A stretch of 64,000 nt of DNA from Paenibacillus sp. J31TS4 (GTDB lineage: Bacteria; Bacillota; Bacilli; Paenibacillales; NBRC-103111): the NCBI RefSeq assembly GCF_018403265.1, contig NZ_BOSI01000004.1:310001-374000 (forward strand), in the 5' to 3' direction. This document shows positions 44,614-54,490 of the stretch, one piece after another. The stretch's first letter is position 1. Each line of letters begins with the position of its first letter. The translations under genes and the position numbers were made by a program. The notes under the pieces were generated by a model. The model made no database searches. It saw nothing but the letters and a program-made list of their open reading frames with translations, and was not told where the DNA came from.

Positions 44614-45501
44614 CTACTTGGTCTGCTCGGTCTTCGAAATCTCGATCCGATAGCGGTCGAGCGTCCGTTTAGCCTCGAACAGAATAGCTCTGCTTACCTT
44701 ACTCTGCTGGTTGGGACGGCATTCGGCCGTGATCCGGAGTACGAGATCGTTCGTTCCCATCGTCTGTACGCCCAGCACCCTCGGGGTCTTCACAATGTCG
44801 TCCTCCTGCTTGTCCAGCTCGACCATGGCGTCGCGCAGCAGCTCGATCGCGCGGTCAACGTCCGAGTTGTAAGCCAGCGTCACGTCGACGACCGCCACCG
44901 AGTTGCGGATGGAGAAGTTGGTCACCTGTTGAATCATGCCGTTCGGGATAATGAACACTTCCCCGGTCCAACTGGCGATTCGGGTTACCCGCAGTCCGAT
45001 CTCCTCGACCGTTCCTTTGGCTGTCCCGATCTGGACGACGTCGCCAACGGCGAATTGGTCCTCAAAGATAATGAAGAAGCCGGTAATGACGTCCTTCACC
45101 AAACTTTGCGCCCCAAACCCGATAGCCAGACCGATGACGCCGGCGCCGGCCAGCAGCGGGCCCAAATTGAAGCCGACCTGGTTAAGGATAAGCATGAGGA
45201 GGATGAAGTTAATCGTGTAATTGATCACGTTGCCGAACAGCTTGCCGATCGTGGTTGTCCGGCGGACATCAAAGCGGAGCGGGTTTCGCTCCCGGCTCGC
45301 CATCAGCCGATGCACCATCTTTTGGGCGAGCGTGCTGACGATTCGACCAATAATGAGAAGAATGATGATCTTGACGGCGATCCAGCCCCAGTTGATCCAC
45401 ATCTGCGAGTTGAACAGCGTGTCCTTGATCTCCTCTACTCCGCTTTTGATCTCCGCCTCGGTAGGCAATTCCGCCAGAAATCTGCTCGTTAAGACTGACA
45501 A
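44614..45501 (-). CDS. small-conductance mechanosensitive channel (MscS family)
   Basis: 295 residues with three membrane helices, the pore-lining NQVGFNLGPLLAGAGVIGLAIGFGAQ, then the beta domain (FAVGDVVQIG, GTVEEIGLRVTRI). It opens on membrane tension and protects against hypo-osmotic shock (YkuT-like). Next to DUF951 as in Bacillus. Confidence 0.93.
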   Translation of the reverse strand: MSVLTSRFLAELPTEAEIKSGVEEIKDTLFNSQMWINWGWIAVKIIILLIIGRIVSTLAQKMVHRLMASRERNPLRFDVRRTTTIGKLFGNVINYTINFILLMLILNQVGFNLGPLLAGAGVIGLAIGFGAQSLVKDVITGFFIIFEDQFAVGDVVQIGTAKGTVEEIGLRVTRIASWTGEVFIIPNGMIQQVTNFSIRNSVAVVDVTLAYNSDVDRAIELLRDAMVELDKQEDDIVKTPRVLGVQTMGTNDLVLRITAECRPNQQSKVSRAILFEAKRTLDRYRIEISKTEQTK

Positions 45502-45543
45502 TCTGATGTTCCTCCCTTTGTCGGCTCCGACGATCCTCTCTTT

Positions 45544-45795
45544 TTATTCCTCGATCGTATCATACTTGCCATCCTTTTTGAAATAGATTCCCCGGATGAC
45601 TACCTCTTCGTCCCGAATGATCCGCCGGACGGTCTCCAGATCCTCCTCGTGGAAGGCGATTGCCAGCGCGCAGCCGGCCGTAATCTCCTTCGGGGTCGGA
45701 CAGACATCGATCTCGAGGTCTACATATTCCAGCAGCATCTCGGCCCGCAGCGCCTGCTGGGTCGAGTCAAAGGCAATCAGCCCATTCTGGTCCAT
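45544..45795 (-). CDS. DUF3343 family protein
   Basis: About 83 residues from MDQNGLIAFDSTQQALRAEM; then DVCPTPKEITAGCALAI, the DUF3343 (putative Se/S carrier-like) motif with a cysteine in CPTP and one in AGCA. The frame is open 48 codons upstream, but that part is disordered and lacks family resemblance; AAAGGA precedes the chosen ATG. A role in sulfur transfer is only suggested by the family, and a desulfurase-like gene lies 1.5 kb away. Confidence 0.78.
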   Translation of the reverse strand: MDQNGLIAFDSTQQALRAEMLLEYVDLEIDVCPTPKEITAGCALAIAFHEEDLETVRRIIRDEEVVIRGIYFKKDGKYDTIEE

Positions 45796-45988
45796 CGCGC
45801 CTACCGTTCCTTTCCTTCCCGGTTCTGTCGGGGTCGTGCCGCGTTCCGCCCGCGGCTCTGACTCTAGCAGCTCTACTATTCCGTGCGGCACGCTTCCGGA
45901 GCTTGGCCGCGTTATTTTGCGCGCCATGTATAAACCCATTTTTTCGGCCGTATACTAGTAAAAATTCACGAGCCTATGGAGGAACTCT

Positions 45989-46609
45989 ATGAAGTTTACT
46001 TTTCGTCCCGAGACTTCGCTTCCCCCCGAGCCGCTGATCGTCTCCTATACGGCGCCCGAGCCCGAGGCCGCCCTGTCCGGACAGCTCGCCCACTATTTTC
46101 ATCGGGTGCCGGCCCATCGCCCGATCGTGATCGTGTGCATCGGAACCGACCGGTCGACCGGGGATTCGCTCGGGCCGCTCGTCGGCTCGAAGCTGCAGCC
46201 GACCCTTCCTCCTAGCGCTTACTTGTACGGTACTCTTCAAGAGCCGGTGCACGCCTTGAATCTAGCTGAGACGCTAGCCGGCATTCAGGAGAAGCACACC
46301 GATGCGTTCGTCGTGGGAATTGATGCCTGTCTTGGCCAGCTGTCCAGCGTAGGCGCGATTAAAGTGGCCCCCGGACCGCTCAAGCCCGGAGCAGGTGTGA
46401 ACAAAGAATTGCCCCCGGTCGGCGATATCCATGTCACGGGGATCGTCAATGTCGGAGGCTTTATGGAATACTTTGTATTGCAGAATACGAGATTGTTCCT
46501 CGTCATGACGATGGCCGAGATTATCGCGCAATCGCTTCTGCTTTCTTTGCAGTCGGTGAAGAGAAATGCGGGCCTTACTGCCCCTTCTGCTCAGAGACCA
46601 ATTGGATAA
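45989..46609 (+). CDS. yyaC: sporulation protein YyaC
   Basis: 206 residues. VIVCIGTDRSTGDSLGPLVG and VVGIDACLGQLSSVGAIKV are the YyaC signature; the fold is related to the GPR spore protease and hydrogenase maturation proteases. GGAGG precedes the ATG. Made in sporulating cells. Its end overlaps the convergent DUF4446 gene by 35 bases. Confidence 0.92.
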   Translation: MKFTFRPETSLPPEPLIVSYTAPEPEAALSGQLAHYFHRVPAHRPIVIVCIGTDRSTGDSLGPLVGSKLQPTLPPSAYLYGTLQEPVHALNLAETLAGIQEKHTDAFVVGIDACLGQLSSVGAIKVAPGPLKPGAGVNKELPPVGDIHVTGIVNVGGFMEYFVLQNTRLFLVMTMAEIIAQSLLLSLQSVKRNAGLTAPSAQRPIG

Positions 46610-47069
46610 CCTTCTCCTCCTCGGGAGACAAGCTATATTTGGAGCGGCCTTGTTCTAGCGGCTTGGCATAGAGGAACGTCTCGTTCCTGCTGTGGATGCC
46701 GGTCAGAACGAGGCCGTTTTTGTAATCGTCCAGAATGGCCAGAGAGAAGCTGAGGTCGCTGCTGTGCTGGGCGAATGCATTATACCGGATGACGCCGACC
46801 CGCCCTTTGATTCCCTTGACCTGCTCCTGCAGCTGCCGAATCGCCGCGCCTTGGTCCTCGCTTGCCGCCCCCGTTTGCCGGTACGCCTCCTGCAGCTGCA
46901 GCAGAATCTCCTCCAGATTGCCCTCGGCTCCTGACATCATTTTCTTGTAACGCTTGTTCACTTTCCTGAACTTGATCCAGAGAATCAACACCATCAGGAA
47001 AAGCACCGCGAACGCGAGCACCTGGATACTCGCCCACACCTCCGGCTCCAATCCGAATATTGTTTGCAT
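46575..47069 (-). CDS. DUF4446 family membrane-anchored protein
   Basis: 164 residues: one membrane helix (IQVLAFAVLFLMVLILWIKF), a coiled-coil (residues ~35-85) and a C-terminal beta part (GRVGVIRYNAFAQHSSDLSFSLAILDD) characteristic of DUF4446. Found with spo0J/yyaC in Bacillota; function unknown. It overlaps yyaC tail-to-tail. Confidence 0.88.
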   Translation of the reverse strand: MQTIFGLEPEVWASIQVLAFAVLFLMVLILWIKFRKVNKRYKKMMSGAEGNLEEILLQLQEAYRQTGAASEDQGAAIRQLQEQVKGIKGRVGVIRYNAFAQHSSDLSFSLAILDDYKNGLVLTGIHSRNETFLYAKPLEQGRSKYSLSPEEEKVIQLVSEQKGQ

Positions 47070-47288
47070 GCTGTTGCCTACCTTTTTTTCTATTTCATCT
47101 TATTCCGGCACTTGTTCGGCGCCGGTTCTCTCCAAGCTGCCTGCCGACCTATCCGTCTTTCCCTGCATCTGCGGCACCCATCCTGCTGCGGCGCAGCTGC
47201 CCAGTTCTATGCCGTGATGTGCCTCTGGGTCAGTGGCTTCCATTCAAGTCCGCAGACCGCCTCACCGAATTCCAAGCCTCTCCGCAGT

Positions 47289-48443
47289 TCAACCATAATG
47301 AACAGCGATTTGCCGCATGGCATCGAGGAAGTAAGCGACCTCCTCTTCGCTTGTCGCATAGCCGACGCTGGCCCGGACGGCTCCCGTCTCGGCGGTCCCT
47401 GCGGTCTCGTGGGCAAGCGGCGCGCAGTGGTAGCCCGCCCGGACCGCGATGCCGAACGATTGATCGAGAATCGAGGCGAGCTCGGCCGAGTCGATGCGAG
47501 TCCAGCGGAAGGCGGCGATCGCCGTCCTCTCCTCCCCGATCCCCGGGCCGAGCAGCTCGATCCCGTCGATCGCCTGCAGCCCTTCCATGAGACGCTGCGT
47601 CAGCTGCCATTCCCGCCGGTGAATCGCCTCGACTGTCTGGCCGAGCACATACTGGACGCCCGCATTCAGCCCTGCGATGCCGACCGTATTCAGCGTACCC
47701 GCCTCATAGCGGTCGGGCCGAATGTCCGGCATGCCCGCGAGCTCCGACTGGCCGCCCGTTCCCCCATGAAGCAGCGGCTCGAGAACTATGTCCTTGGAGA
47801 CATAGAGTCCGCCCGTTCCCTGCGGTCCGAGCAATCCCTTGTGGCCGGGGAACGCCAGCATATCGATCTGCATCGCCTGCACGTCAATCGGATACGTGCC
47901 GGCGGTCTGGGCCGCATCAACCAGCAGCTTGACGCCTCGCTGCCGGCACATCCTCCCTATCTCCCCGACCGGTTGAATCGTCCCGAGCAGATTGGAGCTG
48001 TGGCTGCAGACCACAAGCGTCGTATTCTCCCGGAACGCCCGCTCCAGCTCGTCCAGCGCCAGCCGGCCATCCGGAGCGGCCGGCAGGTAAGTGACGTCAA
48101 CCTGCCTGGTATCCCGCAAATATTCAAGCGGCCGCCGGACGGCATTGTGCTCGACCGACGTGCAGATCACGTGGTCCCCTTCGCGAACGAAACCCTTGAT
48201 CGCGAGATTGAGCGCCGCCGTCGCGTTCGCCGCGAAGCTGATTTCCAGCGGATCCCGGATGCGGAACAGCTTGGCCAAGTTGCTTCTCGTCTGGAGCAGC
48301 AGCCGGCCCGCCTGGAGCGCCATGGCATGCTGGCCCCTCCCGGGATTGGCCGGCACCTCCTCCAGGCAGGCGGCCATCGCTTCCTTGACGCCCGGAGGCT
48401 TCGGCCAAGACGTCGCCGCATGGTCAAAATAATAGATGGTCAT
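47289..48443 (-). CDS. cysteine desulfurase-like aminotransferase class V
   Basis: 384 residues. YYFDHAATSWPKPPGV starts it, SVEHNAVRRPLEYL and the PLP lysine in FPGHKGLLGPQGTGGLYV follow; RAGYHCAPLAHET holds the active-site cysteine. SufS/CsdA-like enzymes release sulfur from cysteine. The gene family occurs next to spo0J in many Bacillota. Its role (general Fe-S or tRNA thiolation) cannot be decided here. Confidence 0.9.
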   Translation of the reverse strand: MTIYYFDHAATSWPKPPGVKEAMAACLEEVPANPGRGQHAMALQAGRLLLQTRSNLAKLFRIRDPLEISFAANATAALNLAIKGFVREGDHVICTSVEHNAVRRPLEYLRDTRQVDVTYLPAAPDGRLALDELERAFRENTTLVVCSHSSNLLGTIQPVGEIGRMCRQRGVKLLVDAAQTAGTYPIDVQAMQIDMLAFPGHKGLLGPQGTGGLYVSKDIVLEPLLHGGTGGQSELAGMPDIRPDRYEAGTLNTVGIAGLNAGVQYVLGQTVEAIHRREWQLTQRLMEGLQAIDGIELLGPGIGEERTAIAAFRWTRIDSAELASILDQSFGIAVRAGYHCAPLAHETAGTAETGAVRASVGYATSEEEVAYFLDAMRQIAVHYG

Positions 48444-48793
48444 CCTCCGCCTCCGTTCCTTCCTTCGCTTCGGCCTGCCTCCCCTGTTCCTTTTCTATCT
48501 CCACAGGGCAAGCGCCTCCGTCATCCGCAGGCGCTCATCCGGACATTCCGTTTTGCTAGACCCCTATTATACCTTTTTTTCGAAACTGGTGGAATGCGCT
48601 TCTTTCCTTTCTTTTGGATATCCAACAAAGCTTGCTTCCCCTTTATTCCCTGCCTCCTGCTTTCTTTCCATCTCTTTTCCCTCATGCGCCTCCTCCCTCC
48701 TTCCGCAGACCCAAAAAAGCCGCCCCCTCTGCATGAAGGTAACGGCTTTCCTTTGCTTATCTTAAAGAGGATCTACGGAAGGAAGAGCTCCGC
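48444..48793. other. intergenic region before the desulfurase gene
   Basis: Contains the spo0J terminator (48713-48749) and pyrimidine-rich DNA with the desulfurase promoter area. No gene is seen. Confidence 0.55.
48713..48749 (-). terminator. terminator of soj-spo0J
   Basis: AAAGCCG and CGGCTTT with a 20-base loop, then TTTTTTGGG on the minus strand, about 45 bases past spo0J. Confidence 0.7.
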
Positions 48794-49660
48794 CTACGAA
48801 GATATTTTACCTTGGAGAAGCTCCAGGATCCGTTCCAAATCTTCCTTGGAATAGTACAACAGCTCGATTTTCCCTTTATTGTTCGCATGCTTGATTTTCA
48901 CGGTTGTTTTGTAATGATCCCGCAGGTTCTCTTCCAGCTCGTGAATATAGGGGTCGCGCTTTTTGTTTGGCTTCGGTTTCCCGTCGGGTTTTGGCTTTTT
49001 CTCATCGTGCCGCTGGATCGCTTCCTCCAGCTCACGGACGCTCCACTGCTCGCGAATAGCCGACTCGGCGAATTCCTTCTTCTGCTTGTCGCTCTTCACG
49101 CCAACGATGGCGCGCGCATGGCCCATGGACAATGTTCCACGTGAAACATGCTGCTTGATCTCCTCCGGAAGCTGCAGAAGCCGCAAAAAGTTGGCGACGT
49201 GCGACCGGCTTTTGCCTACCTTCAAGGCAAGCTCCTCCTGCGTCAGCTTCAGCTCCTCGGAGAGCGCCTGGTAAGCAACCGCTAGCTCGATCGCATTCAG
49301 ATCCTCCCGCTGGATGTTCTCGATCAGCGCAATTTCCATCACCTGCTGATCCGTGAACTTCTTCACGACAGCCGGGATCGTCGGAAGGCCCGCCAGCTGG
49401 GAAGCGCGGAACCGGCGCTCGCCCGCTATTATTTCATAGCCTTTCAGCACGCTCCGCACGATGATCGGCTGGATGACGCCATGCTCCTTGATGGAAGCGG
49501 ACAGCTCCTGGATGCTCTCTTCCTCGAATGTTTTTCTCGGCTGATAGGGATTGGCCCGCAGCTGCGAGAGAGGAATCTCCACAACTTTATCGTCATCGCT
49601 AATATTCAAGGATGGAATCAACGCGTCCAATCCTCGTCCAAGTCGCTTATTCAAGCTCAA
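48794..49660 (-). CDS. spo0J: chromosome partitioning protein ParB/Spo0J
   Basis: 288 residues: LGRGLDALI (N-terminal Soj-activating helix), the CTP-binding ANPYQPRKTF and AGERRFRASQL motifs, the parS-binding HTH (LTQEELALKVGKSRSHVANFL) and a dimerisation end. It loads at parS and slides as a CTP clamp. It starts at TTG 49660 (MSLNKRLG) or 49654, overlapping soj by 14 bases. One parS site lies inside its own gene. Confidence 0.97.
   Translation of the reverse strand: MSLNKRLGRGLDALIPSLNISDDDKVVEIPLSQLRANPYQPRKTFEEESIQELSASIKEHGVIQPIIVRSVLKGYEIIAGERRFRASQLAGLPTIPAVVKKFTDQQVMEIALIENIQREDLNAIELAVAYQALSEELKLTQEELALKVGKSRSHVANFLRLLQLPEEIKQHVSRGTLSMGHARAIVGVKSDKQKKEFAESAIREQWSVRELEEAIQRHDEKKPKPDGKPKPNKKRDPYIHELEENLRDHYKTTVKIKHANNKGKIELLYYSKEDLERILELLQGKISS
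49133..49148. promoter_or_regulatory. parS site inside spo0J
   Basis: TGTTCCACGTGAAACA fits the Bacillus parS consensus TGTTNCACGTGAAACA at every position. It lies within the spo0J coding region, as in Bacillus subtilis. Confidence 0.92.
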
Positions 49661-50408
49661 TCACTTCCTTCGCGAGTTCCATGTAAACCTCCGCTCCCTT
49701 GGAGCGCGGATCATAGGTAATGATCGATTGCCCGTGGCTGGGCGCTTCGCCGAGGCGGACATTCCGCGGAATGATGGTCCGGTAGACCTTCTGCTGGAAA
49801 TACTTTTTGACCTCTTCAATGACCTGAATCCCCAGGTTGGTCCTTGCATCGAACATCGTCAGCAGGACGCCTTCGATTTGCAGCGTCGTGTTCAGATGCT
49901 TCTGCACGAGCCGGACGGTATTGAGCAGCTGGCTCAATCCTTCCAGCGCGTAATATTCGCATTGGATCGGGATGATGACGGAGTCGGCTGCCGTCAGCGA
50001 GTTGATCGTAAGAATGCCGAGGGAAGGCGGACAGTCGATCAGAATATAATCGAACATATGCTTGACCAGCTGCAGAGACTTCTTCAGACGAACCTCCCGC
50101 GAAATCGTCGGGACGAGCTCAATCTCAGCACCGGCCAGCTGGATGGTAGCCGGAATGATCTTCAAGTTCGGCAGATTCGTCTCCATGATCGCATCCTTGG
50201 GATGCACATCGTTAATGATAATATCGTAGATGCAGTAGACGACGTCCGCCTTGTTGATGCCGATCCCGCTGGTCGTATTGCCTTGCGGATCAATATCGAC
50301 GAGCAGCACCTTTTTGCCGAGGGCCGCCAAAGACGCTCCCAGGTTGACGGAGGTGGTGGTTTTACCCACTCCTCCTTTTTGATTGGCGACGGCTATTATC
50401 TTTGACAC
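49647..50408 (-). CDS. soj: chromosome partitioning ATPase ParA/Soj
   Basis: 253 residues. Deviant Walker A KGGVGKTTTSVNLG near the start, DIDPQGNTTSG and IDCPPSLGIL follow. ATP-bound dimers bind DNA; with Spo0J it guides origin segregation and regulates DnaA. The start is a GTG, seven bases after GAGGTG. Overlaps spo0J. Confidence 0.97.
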   Translation of the reverse strand: MSKIIAVANQKGGVGKTTTSVNLGASLAALGKKVLLVDIDPQGNTTSGIGINKADVVYCIYDIIINDVHPKDAIMETNLPNLKIIPATIQLAGAEIELVPTISREVRLKKSLQLVKHMFDYILIDCPPSLGILTINSLTAADSVIIPIQCEYYALEGLSQLLNTVRLVQKHLNTTLQIEGVLLTMFDARTNLGIQVIEEVKKYFQQKVYRTIIPRNVRLGEAPSHGQSIITYDPRSKGAEVYMELAKEVIELE

Positions 50409-50750
50409 ATTGCTTCACCTCAACTGTTAAATTCACCCTCCGCAAACCGGCAGACCTCCCGTACGTACGGCCGGTGTCCGTCCGTGACGACAAGGCCGTC
50501 AGATGCTGCTCGGTCGGATTTGCGAATCGACCGCTTCTTGGCCGAATCCGGGTGGGAATAAAAAGAACCTGCGGGAGGGCGTCATGATGACCCGTTGTTT
50601 CCCAACATGCCCGCAAGTTCTGTCTATTGCCGTTCCCGGTCCGCCAGCTCCGTTCCGGCGATCCTCCGCAGCTCATTTCCATAATCGCCAATGGCGGTGC
50701 AGCCCTCCCCTCCGTCCCTACCGGACCGGGCAGGTCTGCACCGTATGCCA
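50409..50750. other. noc-soj intergenic region
   Basis: Contains the noc terminator (50559-50621) and the soj promoter area; nothing coding is supported. Confidence 0.6.
50559..50621 (-). terminator. terminator of noc
   Basis: AGAACCTGCGGG (50564) and CCCGCAAGTTCT (50610), one mismatch, long loop; TTTTTATT follows on the minus strand. Confidence 0.65.
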
Positions 50751-51575
50751 TCAACGCTTTGGAATAGAGATCGTAATCTCGTAATGGTCCTCATAATCCT
50801 TTTCGTTGGTGCTTATATTCATTCCGGAGCTGCTGATCATGTCGACCGACTGCCGGATCGTATTCAAGGCAAGCCGAACATCCTTGGAGAAGGAAATCCG
50901 CTTATTCCGCTTCGGCTTCAGTGCTTCCTTGTAAAAGGCGACGCGCGCTTCCGTCTGCTTCACGTTCAAATCTTTTGCGATAATCTCGTTCAATAGCTTG
51001 ATCTGCAATTCCTCGCTGTCGAGCGCGAGCAGAGCGCGGGCATGGCGTTCGGAGATCTTCCTCTCCATCAGCGCTTGCTTCACCTCGTCGCACAGCTGAA
51101 TCAGCCGAATTTTGTTGGCGATCGTCGACTGGCTTTTGCCGAGCCTCTGGGCCAGGCTCTCCTGGGTCAGCTGATGAATCTCCATCAGCTGCTGGTAGGC
51201 CAGCGCCTCTTCGATAGCGGTCAGTCCCTCTCGCTGCAAATTCTCAATGACGGCGATAGACGCCGCCTGCGCATCATTGAAATCTCTAATAATAGCAGGA
51301 ATGGTCTCGAGACCGAGCTTTCGGACAGCACGCAAACGCCGTTCTCCGGCGATGAGCTCATAGCCGCCGCTCCGCAGACGGACGACGATCGGCTGAATGA
51401 TGCCATGCGTTTTTATCGTCTGCAGCAGCTCGTCGATCCGCTCTTCATCGAATACGGTTCGGGGCTGATAAGGACTGGGAACAATCTCCTGGACCGGGAG
51501 CTGTTTCACTTCGTCGGCTGCCGGCTTGCTGTCCGCGAGGCCGAAGAGCCTACTAATATGTTCCTTCATATCTGT
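50751..51575 (-). CDS. noc: nucleoid occlusion protein Noc
   Basis: 274 residues. The N-terminus MTDMKEHISRLFGL is the amphipathic membrane-binding helix of Noc; VPSPYQPRTVF, AGERRLRAVRKLG and a ParB-like HTH follow. It binds Noc sites over the chromosome and blocks the division ring over DNA. I use ATG 51575 (AGGTGG just before); 51569 is also possible. The frame is open 26 codons farther without Noc-like sequence. Its place between rsmG and soj separates it from Spo0J. Confidence 0.95.
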   Translation of the reverse strand, partial: TDMKEHISRLFGLADSKPAADEVKQLPVQEIVPSPYQPRTVFDEERIDELLQTIKTHGIIQPIVVRLRSGGYELIAGERRLRAVRKLGLETIPAIIRDFNDAQAASIAVIENLQREGLTAIEEALAYQQLMEIHQLTQESLAQRLGKSQSTIANKIRLIQLCDEVKQALMERKISERHARALLALDSEELQIKLLNEIIAKDLNVKQTEARVAFYKEALKPKRNKRISFSKDVRLALNTIRQSVDMISSSGMNISTNEKDYEDHYEITISIPKR

Positions 51576-51744
51576 CATTACCCACCTAACTCTATCGCAA
51601 TGAATACCTGTACCTTCTGCAAACCTCTCTCCCAATGCGACACGAACTTCCAATCTCTACTACCGGCGTTCTCTATCAAACTTCCCTAGTTAGGAATGAT
51701 AGAACAGACAAGTACACGAAAAAACAAACATTATGTATAAATTC

Positions 51745-51775
51745 TCCGCCAAGCAGCAATATCCTGCCTGGCGGA
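51745..51775 (-). terminator. weak terminator-like hairpin after rsmG
   Basis: TCCGCCA and TGGCGGA with a 17-base loop; only an AATTT follows on the minus strand. Confidence 0.4.
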
Positions 51776-51796
51776 AGATGAAAATTAAGGGTGGCA

Positions 51797-51812
51797 TGTT
51801 CCACGTGAAACA
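51797..51812. promoter_or_regulatory. parS site upstream of noc
   Basis: A second exact TGTTCCACGTGAAACA, in the gap between rsmG and noc. Spo0J should load here. Confidence 0.93.
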
Positions 51813-51828
51813 CTTAGAGCAGTGCCCA

Positions 51829-52557
51829 CTAGCCCCGGGCTAACGGTTTTTTGAGAGGCGTTCCGGCCGGACGCGGATATTTGGCCGGCGTCTTGCCTGT
51901 CTTGTCGATGATGAGAATATGGCGCTCGCCCTGCTCCATCGGCAGCTCCAGCCGGTGTACATCCTTTAGCCTGCCGTTCAGCTCGTTCAAGCTGAACGTG
52001 GCCGCTTCGATCTCCTCCGCCGGATCCGAGCCCTTCATAGCGGCGAACGTTCCGTCCTTGCGCACGAACGGCAAACAGAACTCGTTCAGCACTTGGAGCC
52101 GGGCAACGGCCCGTGCCGTCACCAGATCGAATTGATCGCGGAGGGAATGCTGTCTCGCCAGGTCCTCCGCTCTTCCATGCAGCGCCTCTACCTCTTCCAG
52201 GCCAAGCTCGGCCGATAGATGGTTCAAAAACTGAATCCGTTTGTTAAGCGAATCGACAATGGTGACCTTCAGATGAGGAAACGCAATCTTGAGCGGAATG
52301 CTGGGAAACCCGGCTCCCGAGCCGATGTCCGCCAGCGTGCGAACTTCCTTGAGATCCACGTAGAAGGCGAGGGTAAGCGAGTCGTAAAAATGCTTCCAAT
52401 AGACTGGCTCCCGTTCGGTAATGCCGGTCAGATTCATCTTCTCGTTCCAGGACACCAGCTCGCGGTGATAAACCGCGAATTGCTCCAGCTGCCGTTCGTT
52501 CAGCTCGATACCCTGGCTGGCCAATGTGGCCCGAAACAACTGCTCGAATGTATCCAT
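51829..52557 (-). CDS. rsmG: 16S rRNA (guanine-527-N7)-methyltransferase RsmG
   Basis: 242 residues. LADIGSGAGFPSIPLKIAFP is the SAM site and VTARAVARLQVL the following motif. It methylates G527 of 16S rRNA. It begins at the base after the mnmG stop, with no separate ribosome site, so it is probably translationally coupled. Confidence 0.96.
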   Translation of the reverse strand: MDTFEQLFRATLASQGIELNERQLEQFAVYHRELVSWNEKMNLTGITEREPVYWKHFYDSLTLAFYVDLKEVRTLADIGSGAGFPSIPLKIAFPHLKVTIVDSLNKRIQFLNHLSAELGLEEVEALHGRAEDLARQHSLRDQFDLVTARAVARLQVLNEFCLPFVRKDGTFAAMKGSDPAEEIEAATFSLNELNGRLKDVHRLELPMEQGERHILIIDKTGKTPAKYPRPAGTPLKKPLARG

Positions 52558-54450
52558 TTATTTTTTCGCCGCCGTTACTTGATTGTAATGTTCCAGATAG
52601 ACGAGCAGGATCGATATGTCTGCCGGGTTCACGCCCGATACGCGGGAGGCCTGCCCGATGGACAGCGGTCGGATTTTAGCCAGCCTGCTTTTCGCTTCGT
52701 TGGCAAGTCCGTGCACGTCCTCGTAGACGATATCGTCCGGAATCCGCTTCTGCTCCATCTTCCTCAGCCGTTCGACCTGAAGCAGCTGCTTCTCGATATA
52801 CCCGGCGTATTTGATCTGAATCTCCACCTGCTCCTTCATCTCATCGGTCAGCTCGACGGGAGAGGGAGAGATGGATTCGAGGTGCGCGTAGGACACTTCC
52901 GGCCGTTTCAATAACGTGATCAGATCGGTTGCATTGTTCAGCTCCACCGTACCTGCTTCGCGCAGCATCTGCTGGACATGCTCCTCCGGCTTCACCTTCG
53001 TCTGCTTGAGCCGCTCGATCTCCTGCTCGACACGCTCTTTCTTCTCGAGGAATTTGCGGTGCCGTTCCTCCGAAATGAGTCCAATCTCGTGGCCAAGCGG
53101 CGTCAGCCGGAGGTCGGCGTTGTCGTGGCGAAGCAGCAGCCGGTACTCGGCGCGCGACGTGAGGAGACGGTACGGCTCAGCCGTCCCTTTGGTCACCAGA
53201 TCGTCGATCAGCACGCCGATGTATGCCTGGGAACGCTCGAGAATGACCGGCTCTTTGCCCTGTACCTTGCGGGCCGCATTGATCCCGGCCATGATGCCCT
53301 GGGCGGCCGCTTCCTCATAGCCGGACGTGCCGTTGATCTGTCCGGCCGTGAACAGGCCGCTGATCAGCTTCGTCTCGAGCGTCGGCCATAGCTGGGTCGG
53401 CACGACCGCATCATACTCGATCGCGTAGCCGTTCCGCATCATTTCGACCTTCTCGAGGCCAGGGACGGACCGGAGCATGCTCAGCTGGACATCCTCGGGC
53501 ATACTCGTGGACAGACCCTGCACATAATACTCGGATGTGTTGCGCCCTTCCGGCTCCAGAAACAGCTGGTGCTTCGGTTTGTCGGCGAACCGGACGATTT
53601 TGTCTTCGATCGACGGGCAATAACGCGGGCCGGTTCCTTCAATCGCTCCGGAGAACATGGGCGCACGGTGAAGGTTGCTGTTGATGATGCTGTGCGTCTC
53701 CGGCGAGGTGTAGGTGAGCCAGCAGGGCAGCTGCTCCTCCTTCGGAGCCTCCGTCGTCTCATACGAGAAAAACTTCGGTTCGGCATCGCCCGGCTGAATC
53801 TCCGTCTTGCTGAAGTCGATCGTGTCCTTGTGGACACGGGGAGGCGTGCCCGTCTTGAACCGGACGAGCTCGAGACCGAGCTGGCGGAGCGATTCGGACA
53901 GCTTGATGGACGGCTGCTGGTTGTTCGGACCGCTCTCATACATCAGCTCGCCCATAATGATCTTGCCGCGCAGATAAGTGCCCGTCGTCAGCACGACGGC
54001 CTTCGCCATATATTGCGCTCCTGTTTTGGTGACCACGCCTTTGCAGACGCCGTCCTCCACGATCAATTCCTCGACCATTCCCTGCCGGAGCGTCAAGTTG
54101 TCGGTCGCTTCGATCGTCTCTTTCATCAGATGCTGGTATTGAAATTTATCCGCCTGCGCGCGCAGAGCGTGGACGGCCGGCCCTTTGCCGGTATTGAGCA
54201 TTCTCATTTGAATGAACGTCTTGTCGATATGGCGGCCCATCTCCCCGCCCAATGCGTCGACCTCTCGGACGACATGGCCTTTGGCCGGACCGCCGATCGA
54301 CGGATTGCACGGCATGAACGCAATCATATCCAGGTTGATCGTCAAAAGCAGCGTATTGCAGCCCATGCGGGCGGTTGCAAGAGCCGCTTCGCAGCCGGCA
54401 TGGCCCGCGCCGATGACGATGACGTCATATTCCCCAGCTACATATCCCAT
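52558..54450 (-). CDS. mnmG: tRNA 5-carboxymethylaminomethyluridine modification enzyme MnmG
   Basis: 630 residues from [21 protein letters not shown] (FAD-binding), behind GGAGG eight bases upstream; nine extra codons upstream lack family resemblance. [20 protein letters not shown] and [17 protein letters not shown]-like motifs follow ([15 protein letters not shown]). With MnmE it modifies U34 of certain tRNAs. Confidence 0.97.
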   Translation of the reverse strand: MGYVAGEYDVIVIGAGHAGCEAALATARMGCNTLLLTINLDMIAFMPCNPSIGGPAKGHVVREVDALGGEMGRHIDKTFIQMRMLNTGKGPAVHALRAQADKFQYQHLMKETIEATDNLTLRQGMVEELIVEDGVCKGVVTKTGAQYMAKAVVLTTGTYLRGKIIMGELMYESGPNNQQPSIKLSESLRQLGLELVRFKTGTPPRVHKDTIDFSKTEIQPGDAEPKFFSYETTEAPKEEQLPCWLTYTSPETHSIINSNLHRAPMFSGAIEGTGPRYCPSIEDKIVRFADKPKHQLFLEPEGRNTSEYYVQGLSTSMPEDVQLSMLRSVPGLEKVEMMRNGYAIEYDAVVPTQLWPTLETKLISGLFTAGQINGTSGYEEAAAQGIMAGINAARKVQGKEPVILERSQAYIGVLIDDLVTKGTAEPYRLLTSRAEYRLLLRHDNADLRLTPLGHEIGLISEERHRKFLEKKERVEQEIERLKQTKVKPEEHVQQMLREAGTVELNNATDLITLLKRPEVSYAHLESISPSPVELTDEMKEQVEIQIKYAGYIEKQLLQVERLRKMEQKRIPDDIVYEDVHGLANEAKSRLAKIRPLSIGQASRVSGVNPADISILLVYLEHYNQVTAAKK

Positions 54451-54490
54451 TGTTGTTTCCTCCTTCTTGCTTGCCAAACCGTGTCCCCAC

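Noticed and set aside
47064-48854. 596-codon plus-strand frame opposite the desulfurase
   Set aside because: Shadow of a well-supported aminotransferase; it has no recognisable domain and runs through a terminator.
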